Below, one piece after another: positions 26,623 to 36,060 of a stretch of DNA of 43,125 nt; position 1 is the stretch's first letter; each line of letters opens with the position of its first letter. Source of the DNA: Acidobacteria bacterium RIFCSPLOWO2_02_FULL_67_21 (GTDB taxonomy: Bacteria; Acidobacteriota; Vicinamibacteria; Vicinamibacterales; UBA2999). The notes beneath the pieces were generated by a model. The model was given only the letters and a program-made list of their open reading frames with translations. It searched no databases and was not told the origin of the DNA. The position numbers and the translations under genes are program-made. The stretch is taken from NCBI GenBank assembly GCA_001767195.1, contig MEKU01000037.1:22252-65376 (forward strand), written 5' to 3'.

Positions 26623-27807
26623 ATGAGCTCGATGTCAAACATGTTTCATAGGGTGAGTTGGGCGGTCTTCCTGATGATCGCCGCCGTCCCCGCGTCGGGA
26701 TACGCTCAGACCCCCATGGAGGGACGATCGAAAGTCGACCTGTCGGCACTCGGCCCGCAGGTGGGCCAGCCGGTACCCGACTTCAGCCTGCGCGACCAGA
26801 CCGGCGCGGCGCGTACGCTCGCCTCGGTCATGGGGCCGAACGGCGCGATGCTCGTCTTTTACCGCTCGGCCGACTGGTGACCGTTCTGCCGAACGCAGCT
26901 CGTGGAGCTGCAAGCACAGGTTGACGCACTGAAGAAACAGGGGCTGGGCCTCGCGGGCATCAGCTACGACTCGCAGGAGATCCTGGCCGACTTCAGCAAG
27001 CGCCACGGCATCACCTACCCGCTGCTGTCGGACGTCGGCTCCGCGACCATCCGGCGCTACGGAATTCTCAATACGGTTGTCGAGGAGGCTCTCGGGCCCA
27101 ACGGCAAGGATCCGGCGGTGCGGGCGGACCTCCAGGTGTTTGCCACCGTCAACGAGCCGACCGAGCGGCTGCGAGGCATCCCCTTCCCCGGCATCTTCCT
27201 CGTCGACCGGCAGGGCCGTGTCACGTCGCGCTTCTTCGAGGACTACTACCGCGAGCGGATCACGACGTCCAACCTCCTGCTGAGGCTCGGAACCGGCCAG
27301 CCGCCGGTCCAGGCGACGCAGGTCGCTACCGATCACCTGGAGCTCAGGACATACCCCAGTGACACCAGTGTCGCGCTGGGGAACCGGTTCTCGCTCGTGT
27401 TCGAGGTCGCTCCCCGTCCCGGGATGCACGTCTATGCGCCCGGCGCGTCGGGCTATCGCGTGATCAAAGTGGAGATGGCGTCACAGCCTGGCGTCAACGT
27501 GCTTCCTGCTACGTATCCGGGTTCGGAGATCTATTTCTTCGAGCCGTTGAACGAGCGCGTGCCCGTCTTCCAGAAGCCGTTCACACTGCTGCAGGAGATC
27601 GTGCTCGACGTCACGCCGCAAGGGCAGGCCGCATTCAAGGGGAAGGACGGCCTGACGCTTACCGGCACGCTCGAGTACCAGGCGTGCGACGACAAGATCT
27701 GTTACAACCCCGTCTCGCTGCCGCTCTCCTGGACGGTGGCCATCCATGGGTTCGTGCCCGGCGCGCCGGCTCCGCCGCAGCCGCCCGCCGCCCCACCACG
27801 ACAGTAG
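26623..27807 (+). CDS. secreted seleno-redoxin (UxxC) fused to a DsbD-alpha-like domain, copy A; in-frame TGA at 26878-26880 read as selenocysteine
   Basis: Read through the TGA, this is one 394-residue protein. Signal peptide (VSWAVFLMIAAVPASGYAQ); AhpC/TSA-type redoxin domain about 45-230, with VGQPVPDFSLRDQTG, LVFYRSADW, then TGA (residue 86), then PFCRTQL. Family members have Cys at the TGA position, giving Cys-x-x-Cys; here it would be Sec86-Pro-Phe-Cys89. Downstream are GISYDSQEILADFSKRHGI and an IFLVDRQG strand. The C-terminal domain (about 240-380) resembles the DsbD N-terminal domain, with LEYQACDDKICYNPV supplying Cys355 and Cys360. Both halves are uninterrupted apart from the TGA. 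The start is uncertain (ATGs at 26623, 26632, 26641). A 7-bp stem-loop begins 14 nt after the TGA. Such proteins are known as redoxin-domain (seleno)proteins. No Sec machinery genes lie in this window. Confidence 0.85.
26895..26911 (+). promoter_or_regulatory. SECIS-like stem-loop, copy A
   Basis: GCAGCTC-GTG-GAGCTGC: a perfect 7-bp stem with a GTG loop, starting 14 nt after the in-frame TGA and inside the coding frame. Bacterial SECIS elements lie immediately 3' of the UGA and commonly carry a G/U-containing apical loop recognised by SelB. The second redoxin gene has the identical hairpin at the identical distance although the flanking codons differ. Confidence 0.72.
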
Positions 27808-27825
27808 CGTCGCCGCTCCTCAGCG

Positions 27826-27860
27826 AAGGCGGCCGGCTTGCCCGGCCGCCTTTTCTTTCT
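27826..27860 (+). terminator. rho-independent terminator of the seleno-redoxin gene (copy A)
   Basis: AAGGCGGCCGG, a 5-nt loop, then CCGGCCGCCTT form an 11-bp stem 19 bp after the stop, followed by TTCTTTCT. It cleanly separates the redoxin from the promoter of the CRP-like gene that begins a few bases later. Confidence 0.8.
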
Positions 27861-27865
27861 CCTCC

Positions 27866-27892
27866 GTAACCTTTTCGCGCTACTGTGCGAAT
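27866..27892 (+). promoter_or_regulatory. ECF sigma-type promoter of the CRP-like gene
   Basis: GTAACC (27866-27871), 16 bp, then CGAAT (27888-27892), 33 bp before the ATG. The element with its flanks (CCGTAACCTTTTC) matches the one before bufA at 42133. GTAACC-N16-CGAA is the form reported for the SigF ECF regulon of Caulobacter, which includes bufferin operons (recalled knowledge). The sigma factor gene itself is not in this window. Confidence 0.72.
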
Positions 27893-27924
27893 ACTCACAT
27901 CAGAACGCTCTCGGGTGGACTGTT

Positions 27925-28746
27925 ATGAGTACACGAGCATCATTTCTGGACGACTTCGGCCTGCTGACGACGCCGCCTCGCCGGCCGGCGTCGATGGTCC
28001 CGGCGCTCGGCGACGAGCAGGGCCGCCGGCTGCAGGCCGTCACGCGCACGGTTGACGTAAAACGGGGAACGAAGATCTATCTCCCCGGCGATGCAAGCGA
28101 CGAGATCTTCCTGCTCAGAAGCGGCGTCGTCAAAATCTCCACCATCACGCCTGACGCCCGCGAGGTGATCCTGGCATTTCTGCATCCAGGCGACGTCTTT
28201 GGCGAGCTGGCGGTCGTCGATGAGAGTCCGCGGGATCATGCGGCGGAAGCCTACGACGACTGCGTCGTGTGCGCGATGGGTCGCGACACGATTCTGCGTG
28301 CGATACGGGAGTCGCCCGAGATCGGATCCCACATCACCAGGCTGATTGGGTTGCGCCTTCGGACCTTCAGGTCTCGCATCGAGGAACTGCTGTGCAAGAG
28401 TGCCCACGCCCGCATCGCCCATGCGCTGCTCGAGCTCGCCGAACGGCATGGGGTGCAGGACACCGATGGCGTCATCATCTCGCTGAGAATGAGTCAGGGC
28501 GATCTCGGGCGGCTTGTCGGCCTCAGTCGCGAAACGGTGAACGCGATCCTCCAGGAGTGGCGCGAGGAGCAGGTCCTCGAAATGGATCGCCGGAGCATCC
28601 GCCTGCGCGATCCGAACCGCCTGCGGGCACTGGTGTCATTTTCAGTTCGTCGTAGCGGCGGGCCTTCCCGCCTCCGCCAAGGCTTCGGCGAGGCTCGCCA
28701 AAGCGCCGAAGGCGCGACGGCGGCAGGCCCGCCGAGGCCGGGCTGA
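27925..28746 (+). CDS. CRP/FNR-family transcriptional regulator with a repeat-derived C-terminal tail
   Basis: A 273-residue regulator from the ATG at 27925. An N-terminal cyclic-nucleotide-binding-type beta-roll spans about 40-130 (RGTKIYLPGDASDEIFLLRS, FLHPGDVFGELAVVDESPR). Next comes the dimerisation helix, then a Crp-type helix-turn-helix at about 185-232 (MSQGDLGRLVGLSRETVNAI). No FNR-like N-terminal cysteine cluster is present. The regular fold ends near LRALVSF (residue 239). The last 33 or so residues (RRSGGPSRLRQGFGEARQSA and onwards) are encoded by a hairpin repeat and are probably non-essential. An ECF-type promoter precedes the gene, and the ACIII-like operon begins 164 bp after it. 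Confidence 0.85.
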   Translation: MSTRASFLDDFGLLTTPPRRPASMVPALGDEQGRRLQAVTRTVDVKRGTKIYLPGDASDEIFLLRSGVVKISTITPDAREVILAFLHPGDVFGELAVVDESPRDHAAEAYDDCVVCAMGRDTILRAIRESPEIGSHITRLIGLRLRTFRSRIEELLCKSAHARIAHALLELAERHGVQDTDGVIISLRMSQGDLGRLVGLSRETVNAILQEWREEQVLEMDRRSIRLRDPNRLRALVSFSVRRSGGPSRLRQGFGEARQSAEGATAAGPPRPG

Positions 28747-28757
28747 AGCCCGGCCTC
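28657..28757. repeat. compound palindromic repeat forming the end of the CRP-like gene
   Basis: GGCGGGCC (28657-28664) pairs with GGCCCGCC (28726-28733). Inside it CTTCGGCG (28683-28690) pairs with CGCCGAAG (28704-28711). Immediately after comes GAGGCCGGGCT-GA-AGCCCGGCCTC (28734-28757), an 11-bp perfect hairpin. The final hairpin motif resembles GC-rich intergenic repeats of acidobacterial genomes (from memory). The CRP-like stop codon lies inside it, at 28744-28746. Confidence 0.72.
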
Positions 28758-28910
28758 TACGACCCAATGACAATTTGCACCAGCCCGACAGCCGCCCCGA
28801 TCGCCGCGGTGCTGAGTTCGACCGTGATGCCCGCCGCCTCAGCGCAGACGGTGGACGGGGCGCCGGGCCATTGCATGGTGCGTAATACACATGTCAGAAT
28901 CGATTGATCC

Positions 28911-29324
28911 ATGGCATTTATGAAGGGACTGCTCATTACGCTGATGCTGTTTGTGCTCGCGTTCACAGTGTCAGCCCAAACTCCCAACGGTAATCCTGCG
29001 GCACGCGCCATGAAGAATCCCGTGGCGGCGGCGCCGGCCTCGGCGACCGCCGGCGCCGCTGCGTACAAAAAGTACTGCGCGTTCTGCCACGGCATGGACG
29101 CCAAGGGGAATGGACCTCTGGCACCCAAAGATTCGAACCCTCCGAACCTCACGGATGCCACATGGATCTACGGATCCTCTGATGGCGAGATCTTCAGCGT
29201 GATCACCAAGGGCGCCGGGCCGAACTCGACGATGGTTGGCTTCAAGGGCAAGATGCCGGACCAGGATATCTGGCACATCATCAACTACCTGCGTAGCCTC
29301 GGACTGAAATCGGCCGCGCGCTGA
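28911..29324 (+). CDS. secreted monoheme cytochrome c of the ACIII-like operon
   Basis: A 137-residue periplasmic cytochrome: signal peptide (LLITLMLFVLAFTVSAQ), heme site CAFCH at 56-60, and a likely Met ligand in GFKGKMPDQD ahead of IWHIINYLRSL. No clear ribosome site precedes either ATG (28911 or 28920). It is the first gene of the plus-strand respiratory operon and resembles the monoheme ActE-type subunit or an electron-accepting cytochrome of Alternative Complex III. The next gene starts 16 bp after its stop. Confidence 0.82.
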   Translation: MAFMKGLLITLMLFVLAFTVSAQTPNGNPAARAMKNPVAAAPASATAGAAAYKKYCAFCHGMDAKGNGPLAPKDSNPPNLTDATWIYGSSDGEIFSVITKGAGPNSTMVGFKGKMPDQDIWHIINYLRSLGLKSAAR

Positions 29325-29340
29325 ACCCGGGACGACCAGC

Positions 29341-29961
29341 GTGGGTGCTCATATCCGGTTCCTCGCCGTCGTGGCCGTGTGCACGGCAGCCGCTGGCATC
29401 GGTATCGGTTGCCGCTGGTTCGACCCCGCACGCCCGCCATCCGAGTCCGCGCCGCCGATGCTCCCGGGGCAGCCCACGGGCGTCTTTACGACCGCCCGTC
29501 CGACCTTCGGGGCGGCGCTCGACGACTTCCTGAACCGCCGCCCCGCCGCGCAGCAGCCGATCGAATTCCCGCACAACATCCACATCGGGAAGGAGATCGC
29601 GTGCGACTTCTGCCACGAAGGCGTGGCGCGGGGCGCGGTGGCCGGGCTGCCGAGCATCCGCACCTGCATGATCTGCCACGACGCGATCGCGACGGATCGC
29701 CCGCGCATCCAGCAGATCGCCGCTCTGCGCGACAAGGGACTCGATCTGGCCTGGCAGCGCGTATACGGGTTCTCGAACGAGGATCACGTCCGGTTCAACC
29801 ATGCGCCGCACATCCGCGCGCAGGTCGACTGTGCGACCTGCCACGGCAATATGGCTGAACAGACCGTCGCGCAGCGGAGCGTCGAGCACACGATGGGCTT
29901 CTGCGTGAATTGTCACAATGAGCGCCGGGCGCCGGTGGACTGTCTGGCCTGCCACTTCTAG
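29341..29961 (+). CDS. actA: pentaheme cytochrome c, ActA-like subunit of Alternative Complex III
   Basis: A 206-residue protein starting at GTG 29341. N-terminal membrane segment (FLAVVAVCTAAAGIGIG) ending in a Cys that could be lipid-modified or simply part of the anchor. Five heme sites: CDFCH 88-92, CMICH 109-113, CATCH 164-168, CVNCH 188-192, CLACH 201-205. Additional His residues (FPHNIHIG, FNHAPHI) are suitable as distal ligands. This heme count and cytochrome c3/c7-type spacing fit ActA, which transfers electrons from the quinol-oxidising core to small cytochromes. It lies 8 bp before the ActB-like gene. Confidence 0.82.
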   Translation: MGAHIRFLAVVAVCTAAAGIGIGCRWFDPARPPSESAPPMLPGQPTGVFTTARPTFGAALDDFLNRRPAAQQPIEFPHNIHIGKEIACDFCHEGVARGAVAGLPSIRTCMICHDAIATDRPRIQQIAALRDKGLDLAWQRVYGFSNEDHVRFNHAPHIRAQVDCATCHGNMAEQTVAQRSVEHTMGFCVNCHNERRAPVDCLACHF

Positions 29962-29969
29962 CGATATCC

Positions 29970-32221
29970 ATGGACCGCCGCTCGTTCATCAAGCTCACCG
30001 CCGTCACCGGGACAAGCGCCGCGCTCGCCAGCTGCGGCAATCCCGAGAACCAGCTGATTCGCTTCGTCCCGGCCGAGGACATCGTGCCGGGCATCGCCGT
30101 GTGGAAGCCGGGGGTCTGCCCGTTGTGCCAGGCGGGGTGCGGCCTCACGGTTCGCGTCATGGACGCCGACGCGGATGTCGTGCGCAACGGCCAGGCGGGC
30201 CTCGTCCGGATTGCGGCTGCCAAGAAGCTCGAAGGCGCATCCGATCACCCCGTCAACCACGGCGGCCTGTGTGCGCGGGGGCAGGCGGCCATTCAGATCA
30301 CCTATCACCCCGATCGGATTACGCAGCCGTTGAAACGGTCGGGAGACCGGGGCAGCGGCCGGTTCGAGGCGATTTCGTGGGACGACGCCCTTGGCGACCT
30401 GGCCCGGCGGCTGGATGCGCTCGAAACGGCCGGGAACCAGCGGGCGGTGGCCTTCCTGACGCGGCCGGGCGCCGGATTTCGTCAGACGCTCATCGATCAG
30501 TTCGTGTCCCGATTCGGGGCTCCCGCTCCAGTCGCCTACGAGTTGTTCGGCGACGACGTGCAGCGGCAGGCGAACGCGCTCAGCTTCGGCCGCCACCAGG
30601 TGCAGACGCTCGACCTGGCGAACACCAGATATCTGCTCGGGTTTGGCGCCGATTTCCTCGGCACGTGGAACTCTCCGGTCGCGCAGGGCGCCGGCTACGG
30701 CGCGATGCGGCAGGGGCGTCTTGGGGTTCGCGGTGTGTTCGTGCAGGTCGAGGCGCGCATGTCGCAGACGGGCGCGAATGCCGACGAGTGGGTGGCGGCT
30801 CGCCCTGGCACGGAGGGTGTCCTGGCGCTGGGCCTGGCGCACGTGATGATGGCGGAGAAGCTCGTGCCCGACTCCGCCGGGCGTGCGGGCGCGATCGTCG
30901 CCGGATGGAGCGACGGGCTGGTGGACTACGCGCCCGACCGGGTAGAGAGATCGACCGGCGTCCCTGCCGCGCGCGTCGAGCGCCTCGCCCGCGAGTTCGC
31001 CGCGACGCGTCCGGCCGCCGCCATCGTCGGCGGCCCCCCTTTGGCGCATTCGAATGGGTTGTTTACGGCGCTTGCCGTGAATGCGCTCAATGCGCTCGTC
31101 GGCAGTGTCGATCAGCCCGGCGGAATGTCCTTCATGCCTCAGCTCGATACCGTCGCCGCAGCGGGCCTGACCGGCTCGCCGGCACGGCAGACCATCGAGC
31201 GGTTTGCTGCGGACGCGCTGTCTGGCCGCCCGGCACCGGACGTGGTGTTCATCGACGGCGTGAACCCGGTGTTCACCGCTCCCCCGGCGTGGCGTGTCCG
31301 CGAGGCGCTTGACCAGGCTGCCTTCGTCGTCAGCTTCGGCAGCTTCCTCGACGAGACGAGCGTCCTTGCAGATCTGGTCCTGCCCGATCATTCGTTTCTC
31401 GAGTCATGGAGCGAAGCCGTACCGGAGGCCGGCGCCGGGGTTGCCGTCGCGAGCGTCGCACCGCCGGTGATGCGTCCCTTGTATGACACGCGAGCGACGG
31501 GCGACGTACTGCTCGACATCGGACGCCGGCTCCGGCGCCCCCTGGAGCTGCCATGGCAGACTTTCGACGAGATGCTGGCCGCGAGCTTTTCGGCGCTTCC
31601 CTCCGCGACTGCGGACGCTGACGCGTGGACCGACGCGCAGGCCAAAGGCGTCTGGTCCGGTCCGCTTCCTCCTCGCCTGGCTCGACAGACAGGCCTTGCG
31701 AGCCCCGCGCGGCGCACCTTCTCGTTCGAGGCACCGCGATTCGACGGCGATGCGCAGCAATATCCCTTTCATTTTCTGCCGTACCCGTCGACCGCATTCC
31801 TCGACGGCTCGCTGGCGCACCTGCCGTGGCTTCAGGAAATGCCCGACCCGCTGACGTCGGCCATGTGGAGCAGCTGGATTGAAATCAATCCCGCAACCGC
31901 GGCGCGCCTCCGGATCGGCGATGGCGATGTCGTCGAGGTCGCCTCGAGCCAGGGGGCACTTCAGGCGGCGGCCGTGATTACGCCCGGCATCGCGCCCGAC
32001 GTGGTGGCGATGCCGATGGGTCAAGGCCATCGAACCTTCACCCGGTACGCCAGCGGGCGTGGTGTGAATCCGATCGAGATTGTCGCCGCTGTCACGGAGC
32101 CCGCCACCGGCGCGCTGGCCTGGGCGGCGACGCGGGTACGTGTGTCGCGCCTCGGCCCCCCCGACAGCCGGCTCGTACGGTTCGCGGGGGGGATGCGTGA
32201 GGAAACGGAGGAGCGTCGCTG

Positions 32222-32222
<1 letters not shown>
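29970..32222 (+). CDS. actB: ActB-like molybdopterin-oxidoreductase-family subunit (large part), Tat-exported
   Basis: A 750-residue protein. A Tat signal (RRSFIKLTAV) is followed by a lipobox-like LASC with Cys22. An N-terminal [4Fe-4S] motif Cys50-x2-Cys53-x3-Cys57-x43-Cys101 (CPLCQAGC ... CARGQ) follows. Next come the typical oxidoreductase body (HPDRITQPLKR) and a C-terminal aspartate-decarboxylase-like barrel (INPATAARLRIGDGDVVEVAS). In classical ACIII, ActB is one polypeptide with this part plus the ferredoxin-like part; here the latter is a separate gene sharing one base with this one (TGATG). Whether it binds molybdopterin is unknown; ACIII ActB does not. It would form the periplasmic Fe-S arm of a quinol-oxidising complex. 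Confidence 0.82.
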
Positions 32223-32907
<685 letters not shown>

Positions 32908-32911
<4 letters not shown>

Positions 32912-34266
32912 CGCATCCCACGGGATCGCGCATCAACAACGACCTGCTCCGTCCGCTGCTGCTGACGTCGTGGCGGTTCTACGTCCTCGTGGCGTTCTTC
33001 GGCGCCTTTGTCGCGGCCGGTCTGATTGCCTGGCTGAGCCAGATATTCTTCGGCTTCGGCATTTCGGGCCTTCGCTGGCCGGTGTACTGGGGCTTCTACG
33101 TCACGAACTTTGTTTTCTGGATCGGCATCAGCCACGCCGGCACCCTGATCTCCGCCATCCTGCGGCTCGTCAATGCGGGATGGCGCCGGCCCGTGACGCG
33201 GTGCGCCGAGGTGATCACCGTCTTCGCGCTGTTGATCGGTGCGATGTTCCCGTTGATCCACCTTGGCCGCCCCTGGCTGGCGTTCTGGCTGTTTCCCTAT
33301 CCGAGCGAGCGCCTGATCTGGCCGAACTTCCGATCGCCGCTCGTCTGGGACTTCTTTGCCATCAACACGTATCTCACCGGAAGCATCCTGTTTCTGTTCC
33401 TGCCGATGATTCCCGACTTTGCGGTGGTGCGCGACAGAGCGACCGGGCTCAGGCGGCGCGTCTATCGCGTGCTCGCGCTCGGGTGGCGGGGCACGCCCAA
33501 ACAGTGGCACCGGCTCGAGACCGCCATGCAGATCATGGCGATCGCGATCATTCCGGTCGCGGTGTCGGTGCACACGATCGTGTCATTCGACTTCTCCATG
33601 GCGCCCGTGCCGATGTGGAACACGACCATTTTCGGACCGTATTTCGTGGCCGGCGCGATCTTCAGCGGCATCGCGGGGCTGCTGATCGCGATGGCCGCGC
33701 TGCGCAAGTTCCTGCACCTGGAGGAGTATCTCCATCCCGTCCATTTCGAGAATCTCGGGAAGCTGCTGCTCGTGATGGCGCTGCTGTGGGGCTATTTCGT
33801 CTTCAACGAGCGGCTGGTGACCTACTACGGCAATGGCCCCGCCGAAATGGCCGTCTTCCGGCAGACCCAGTGGCAGTCGTTCGCGCCGCTGCACTGGACG
33901 ATGGTGTTCCTGAACTTCGTGCTGCCGTTGACGCTGATGGGAATCCGGAAGTTCCGGACGATCGCCGGGTGCGTGATCGCGTCGATCGGCGTGATCGTCG
34001 GCATGTGGCTCGAGCGCTTTCTCATCATCGTGCCGGCCCTCGGCCACAAGTATCTGCCGTACAGTTACGGCACGTACCGTCCGGAGCCGGTCGAAATCGT
34101 GATCACCATCGCCAGCTTCGCGGCAATGTCGCTGCTCTATGTCCTCTTCGCCAAGTTCATCCCGATCATTTCGATCTGGGAGCTCAAAGCCGGCGAACAT
34201 CCCCCCGCGCCGGACCTGGTGCCGCCCGCCACGGAGGAGCACCGGCTCGGAGACCTGCGCCTATGA
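32908..34266 (+). CDS. actC: NrfD/PsrC-type membrane subunit, ActC-like
   Basis: A 452-residue integral membrane protein with about ten hydrophobic segments (RFYVLVAFFGAFVAAGLIAW, VFWIGISHAGTLISAILRL and onwards). The quinol-site family signature GISHAGT and the region [31 protein letters not shown] are visible. ActC-type proteins bind menaquinol/ubiquinol and pass electrons to the Fe-S arm. The ATG is within the preceding stop (ATGA), and its own TGA overlaps the ActD start the same way. No ActF-like second NrfD subunit follows, so this would be a reduced ACIII-type complex. Confidence 0.86.
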
Positions 34267-34766
34267 CGGCCGTGTACGGGCTGTATCCGGACGGGGCGTC
34301 CGCCCAGCAGGCGGTCAACCGGCTGCGCGCGGCGGGCGTACTGGACCGCGACATCACGGTGATCTCCGCCCAGCCGATGGAGGACTACGAGTTCGGGCAG
34401 ATGGACAAGGCAACCTGGATGTGGTGGTTCGCCTGTCTTGGCGGACTGATCGGGTTGTCCGCGGGGCTTGGCCTCACGTGGTTGACAGAGACGTCCTGGC
34501 CGATGGACGTCGGAGGTCTTCCAATTTACGCATGGTGGCCCAATACCATCATCATCTTCGAAATGACGATGCTCGGCGCGATCGTGGCGACCACCCTGAC
34601 CTTCGTACTGTCAGCGTTGTGGCCTCAGCGCGGCCGCACATTGTACGACCCTGAAGTCACCGAAGGGCAGATCCTGGTTGGCGTCGAACATCCGGTCGAC
34701 GAACTCGTGTCGGAGCTCGAGCGGGCGCTGAGCGCGCCGCCGGGCGCGCGGGTGAAGACGCGGTAG
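34263..34766 (+). CDS. actD: DUF3341 membrane subunit, ActD-like
   Basis: A 167-residue protein with the DUF3341 pattern: an N-terminal soluble part (MTAVYGLYPDGASAQQAVNR, LRAAGVLDRDITVIS), two membrane segments (WWFACLGGLIGLSAGLGLTW; TIIIFEMTMLGAIVATTLTF), and a short soluble C-terminus. In ACIII, ActD is a peripheral membrane stabiliser of the ActB-ActC core. It is the last gene of the operon; ActE/F/G-type genes do not follow. The next gene is convergent, with two small inverted repeats (34800-34812, 34821-34833) between them as possible weak terminators. Confidence 0.85.
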   Translation: MTAVYGLYPDGASAQQAVNRLRAAGVLDRDITVISAQPMEDYEFGQMDKATWMWWFACLGGLIGLSAGLGLTWLTETSWPMDVGGLPIYAWWPNTIIIFEMTMLGAIVATTLTFVLSALWPQRGRTLYDPEVTEGQILVGVEHPVDELVSELERALSAPPGARVKTR

Positions 34767-34831
34767 GTCAATTCAGCGGCGCTCAGGACGTTCCGAGGTC
34801 CAGGCCGCCTGGCGTGACACGAGGGAGGCCC

Positions 34832-35863
34832 TCACCCCAGCGGCTTCAACGCCAGCATCCATGAGAGCGGCACCTGCTGGGGTGGATCGCAACTCTTGTC
34901 GGTGCAGGCCTGGTACTCGAGCACGCCCTTCAGCGTGACCGACGCGCCAGGCTGCTTCGAGACCTTCCGCATCTCATCGTTCACGACGATGGCGACGTCC
35001 TGCACCAAGCGAAACGGCTGCGCGTAGACGCCGATCCGCTCGTTTCGCGGCGCCACGCTCACCTCCGTGCTCCGCGGATAGCTCACCGGATACGTGCGCA
35101 CGTTGTCGCTCGCGTCGAGCGTCAGTCCGACGACACGGTAGCTGTGCTGGCCGGGGGCGACGATACGCATCCCGGACCTCGGCACGATGTCGAGCACGAT
35201 CGAAAAGCGGTGCCCGGGCGCAACGGTCTGATCGCTCACGAACGCGGTGAGGTCGAGATGCGCCGTCGACTGCCGGCTGGGCGCCCCCATGCCCGCGATC
35301 GGCTGGCCGATCTTCAAGGCAATGCTGGCCGACGTGTTGCGGTACTGGAACTCCTCCTCGAAGTACCTGGCGACGACGCGTCCTTCCCGGTTCAGGATGA
35401 AGGTGCCGGGATGCGGAATACCGTAGTTGCGATGGCCGGGCTCGAACTGCCGGTTCAAGATTCCATATCGCAGCACGATGCCGTGGTCCCCGTCAGAAAG
35501 GATTGGAAACTCGATCTTTCGCTCCTCGGCAAACTTCTGAATGGCCGCCGGCGGATCGTAGGTCAGGGCCGCGATCCCCAGGCCGAGCTTCCGAAACTCA
35601 CCGTAGCGTGCTTGCAGCTCCACGAGCTGCGCTTTGCAGTACGGTCACCAGTCCGCCGAACGGTTGAAGAAGAGCATGGCGCCGTTCGGCCCCATGATCG
35701 ATTTCAGCGTCTGCTCGCGCCCGAACTGATCGCGCGCCGCGAAGTCGGGAACAACGTCTCCCACTTGGGGTCCGAGCTTTTCCACATCCACGGGCGGCGC
35801 CTGAGCGCCGACGCCGAGCGCGATCAGGCCGGTCAACATCACAACAGCAACGAAACATCGCAT
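34832..35863 (-). CDS. secreted seleno-redoxin (UxxC) fused to a DsbD-alpha-like domain, copy B; in-frame TGA at 35645-35647 read as selenocysteine
   Basis: Read through the TGA, a 343-residue protein. Signal peptide (CFVAVVMLTGLIALGVGAQA); redoxin domain with VGDVVPDFAARDQFG, MGPNGAMLFFNRSADW, TGA (residue 73), then PYCKAQLVELQ, so Sec73-Pro-Tyr-Cys76. Further on are ALTYDPPAAIQKFAEER and TFILNREGRVVARYF. The C-terminal DsbD-alpha-like domain has LEYQACTDKSCDPPQQVPLSW, giving Cys320 and Cys325. It has the same architecture and TGA position as copy A but clearly different sequence, so this is not a recent duplicate. The start chosen is the ATG at 35863 with GGGGAG upstream; a GTG three codons earlier is possible. 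Its terminal stop is also TGA, but without the hairpin. It is convergent to the ACIII operon. Confidence 0.85.
35614..35630 (-). promoter_or_regulatory. SECIS-like stem-loop, copy B
   Basis: On the minus strand GCAGCTC-GTG-GAGCTGC lies 14 nt after the in-frame TGA, identical in stem, loop and distance to copy A. The encoded residues in the stem (QLVEL) are also identical, so coding constraint contributes. However, synonymous codon choice has remained fixed here while the flanking codons have diverged. Confidence 0.72.
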
Positions 35864-36060
35864 AGCAACCACGCTCCCCTCTGCGATCCCATCCGAGCCG
35901 CAACGCTTCCGACTCGACGCCCTTATAAGCCGCTGGATCGGGGCCCGTCAATTCCCTTTCGCAGCCTTTGCCGTGCTGCACCGGCCCGCGGAGCGGCAAG
36001 TGTGAGTTGGCCCACTATTCACGTGAGGCCGAAAGAAGATCTCACGCACAACTCGCCTCC

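Noticed and set aside
26878-26880. TGA in redoxin copy A as a nonsense mutation making a pseudogene
   Set aside because: A diverged paralogue has TGA at the same codon, both lie at the Cys of CxxC, and both have the same downstream stem-loop.
28757-28876. Small minus-strand frame (MQWPGAPSTVCAEAAGITVE...) ending in a hydrophobic segment
   Set aside because: No ribosome site, no homology recognised, and it abuts a repeat; insufficient support for a gene.
28880-28911. FNR-type box before the ACIII-like operon
   Set aside because: ATCGATTGAT-like sequence is present but does not fit TTGAT-N4-ATCAA; too weak to call.
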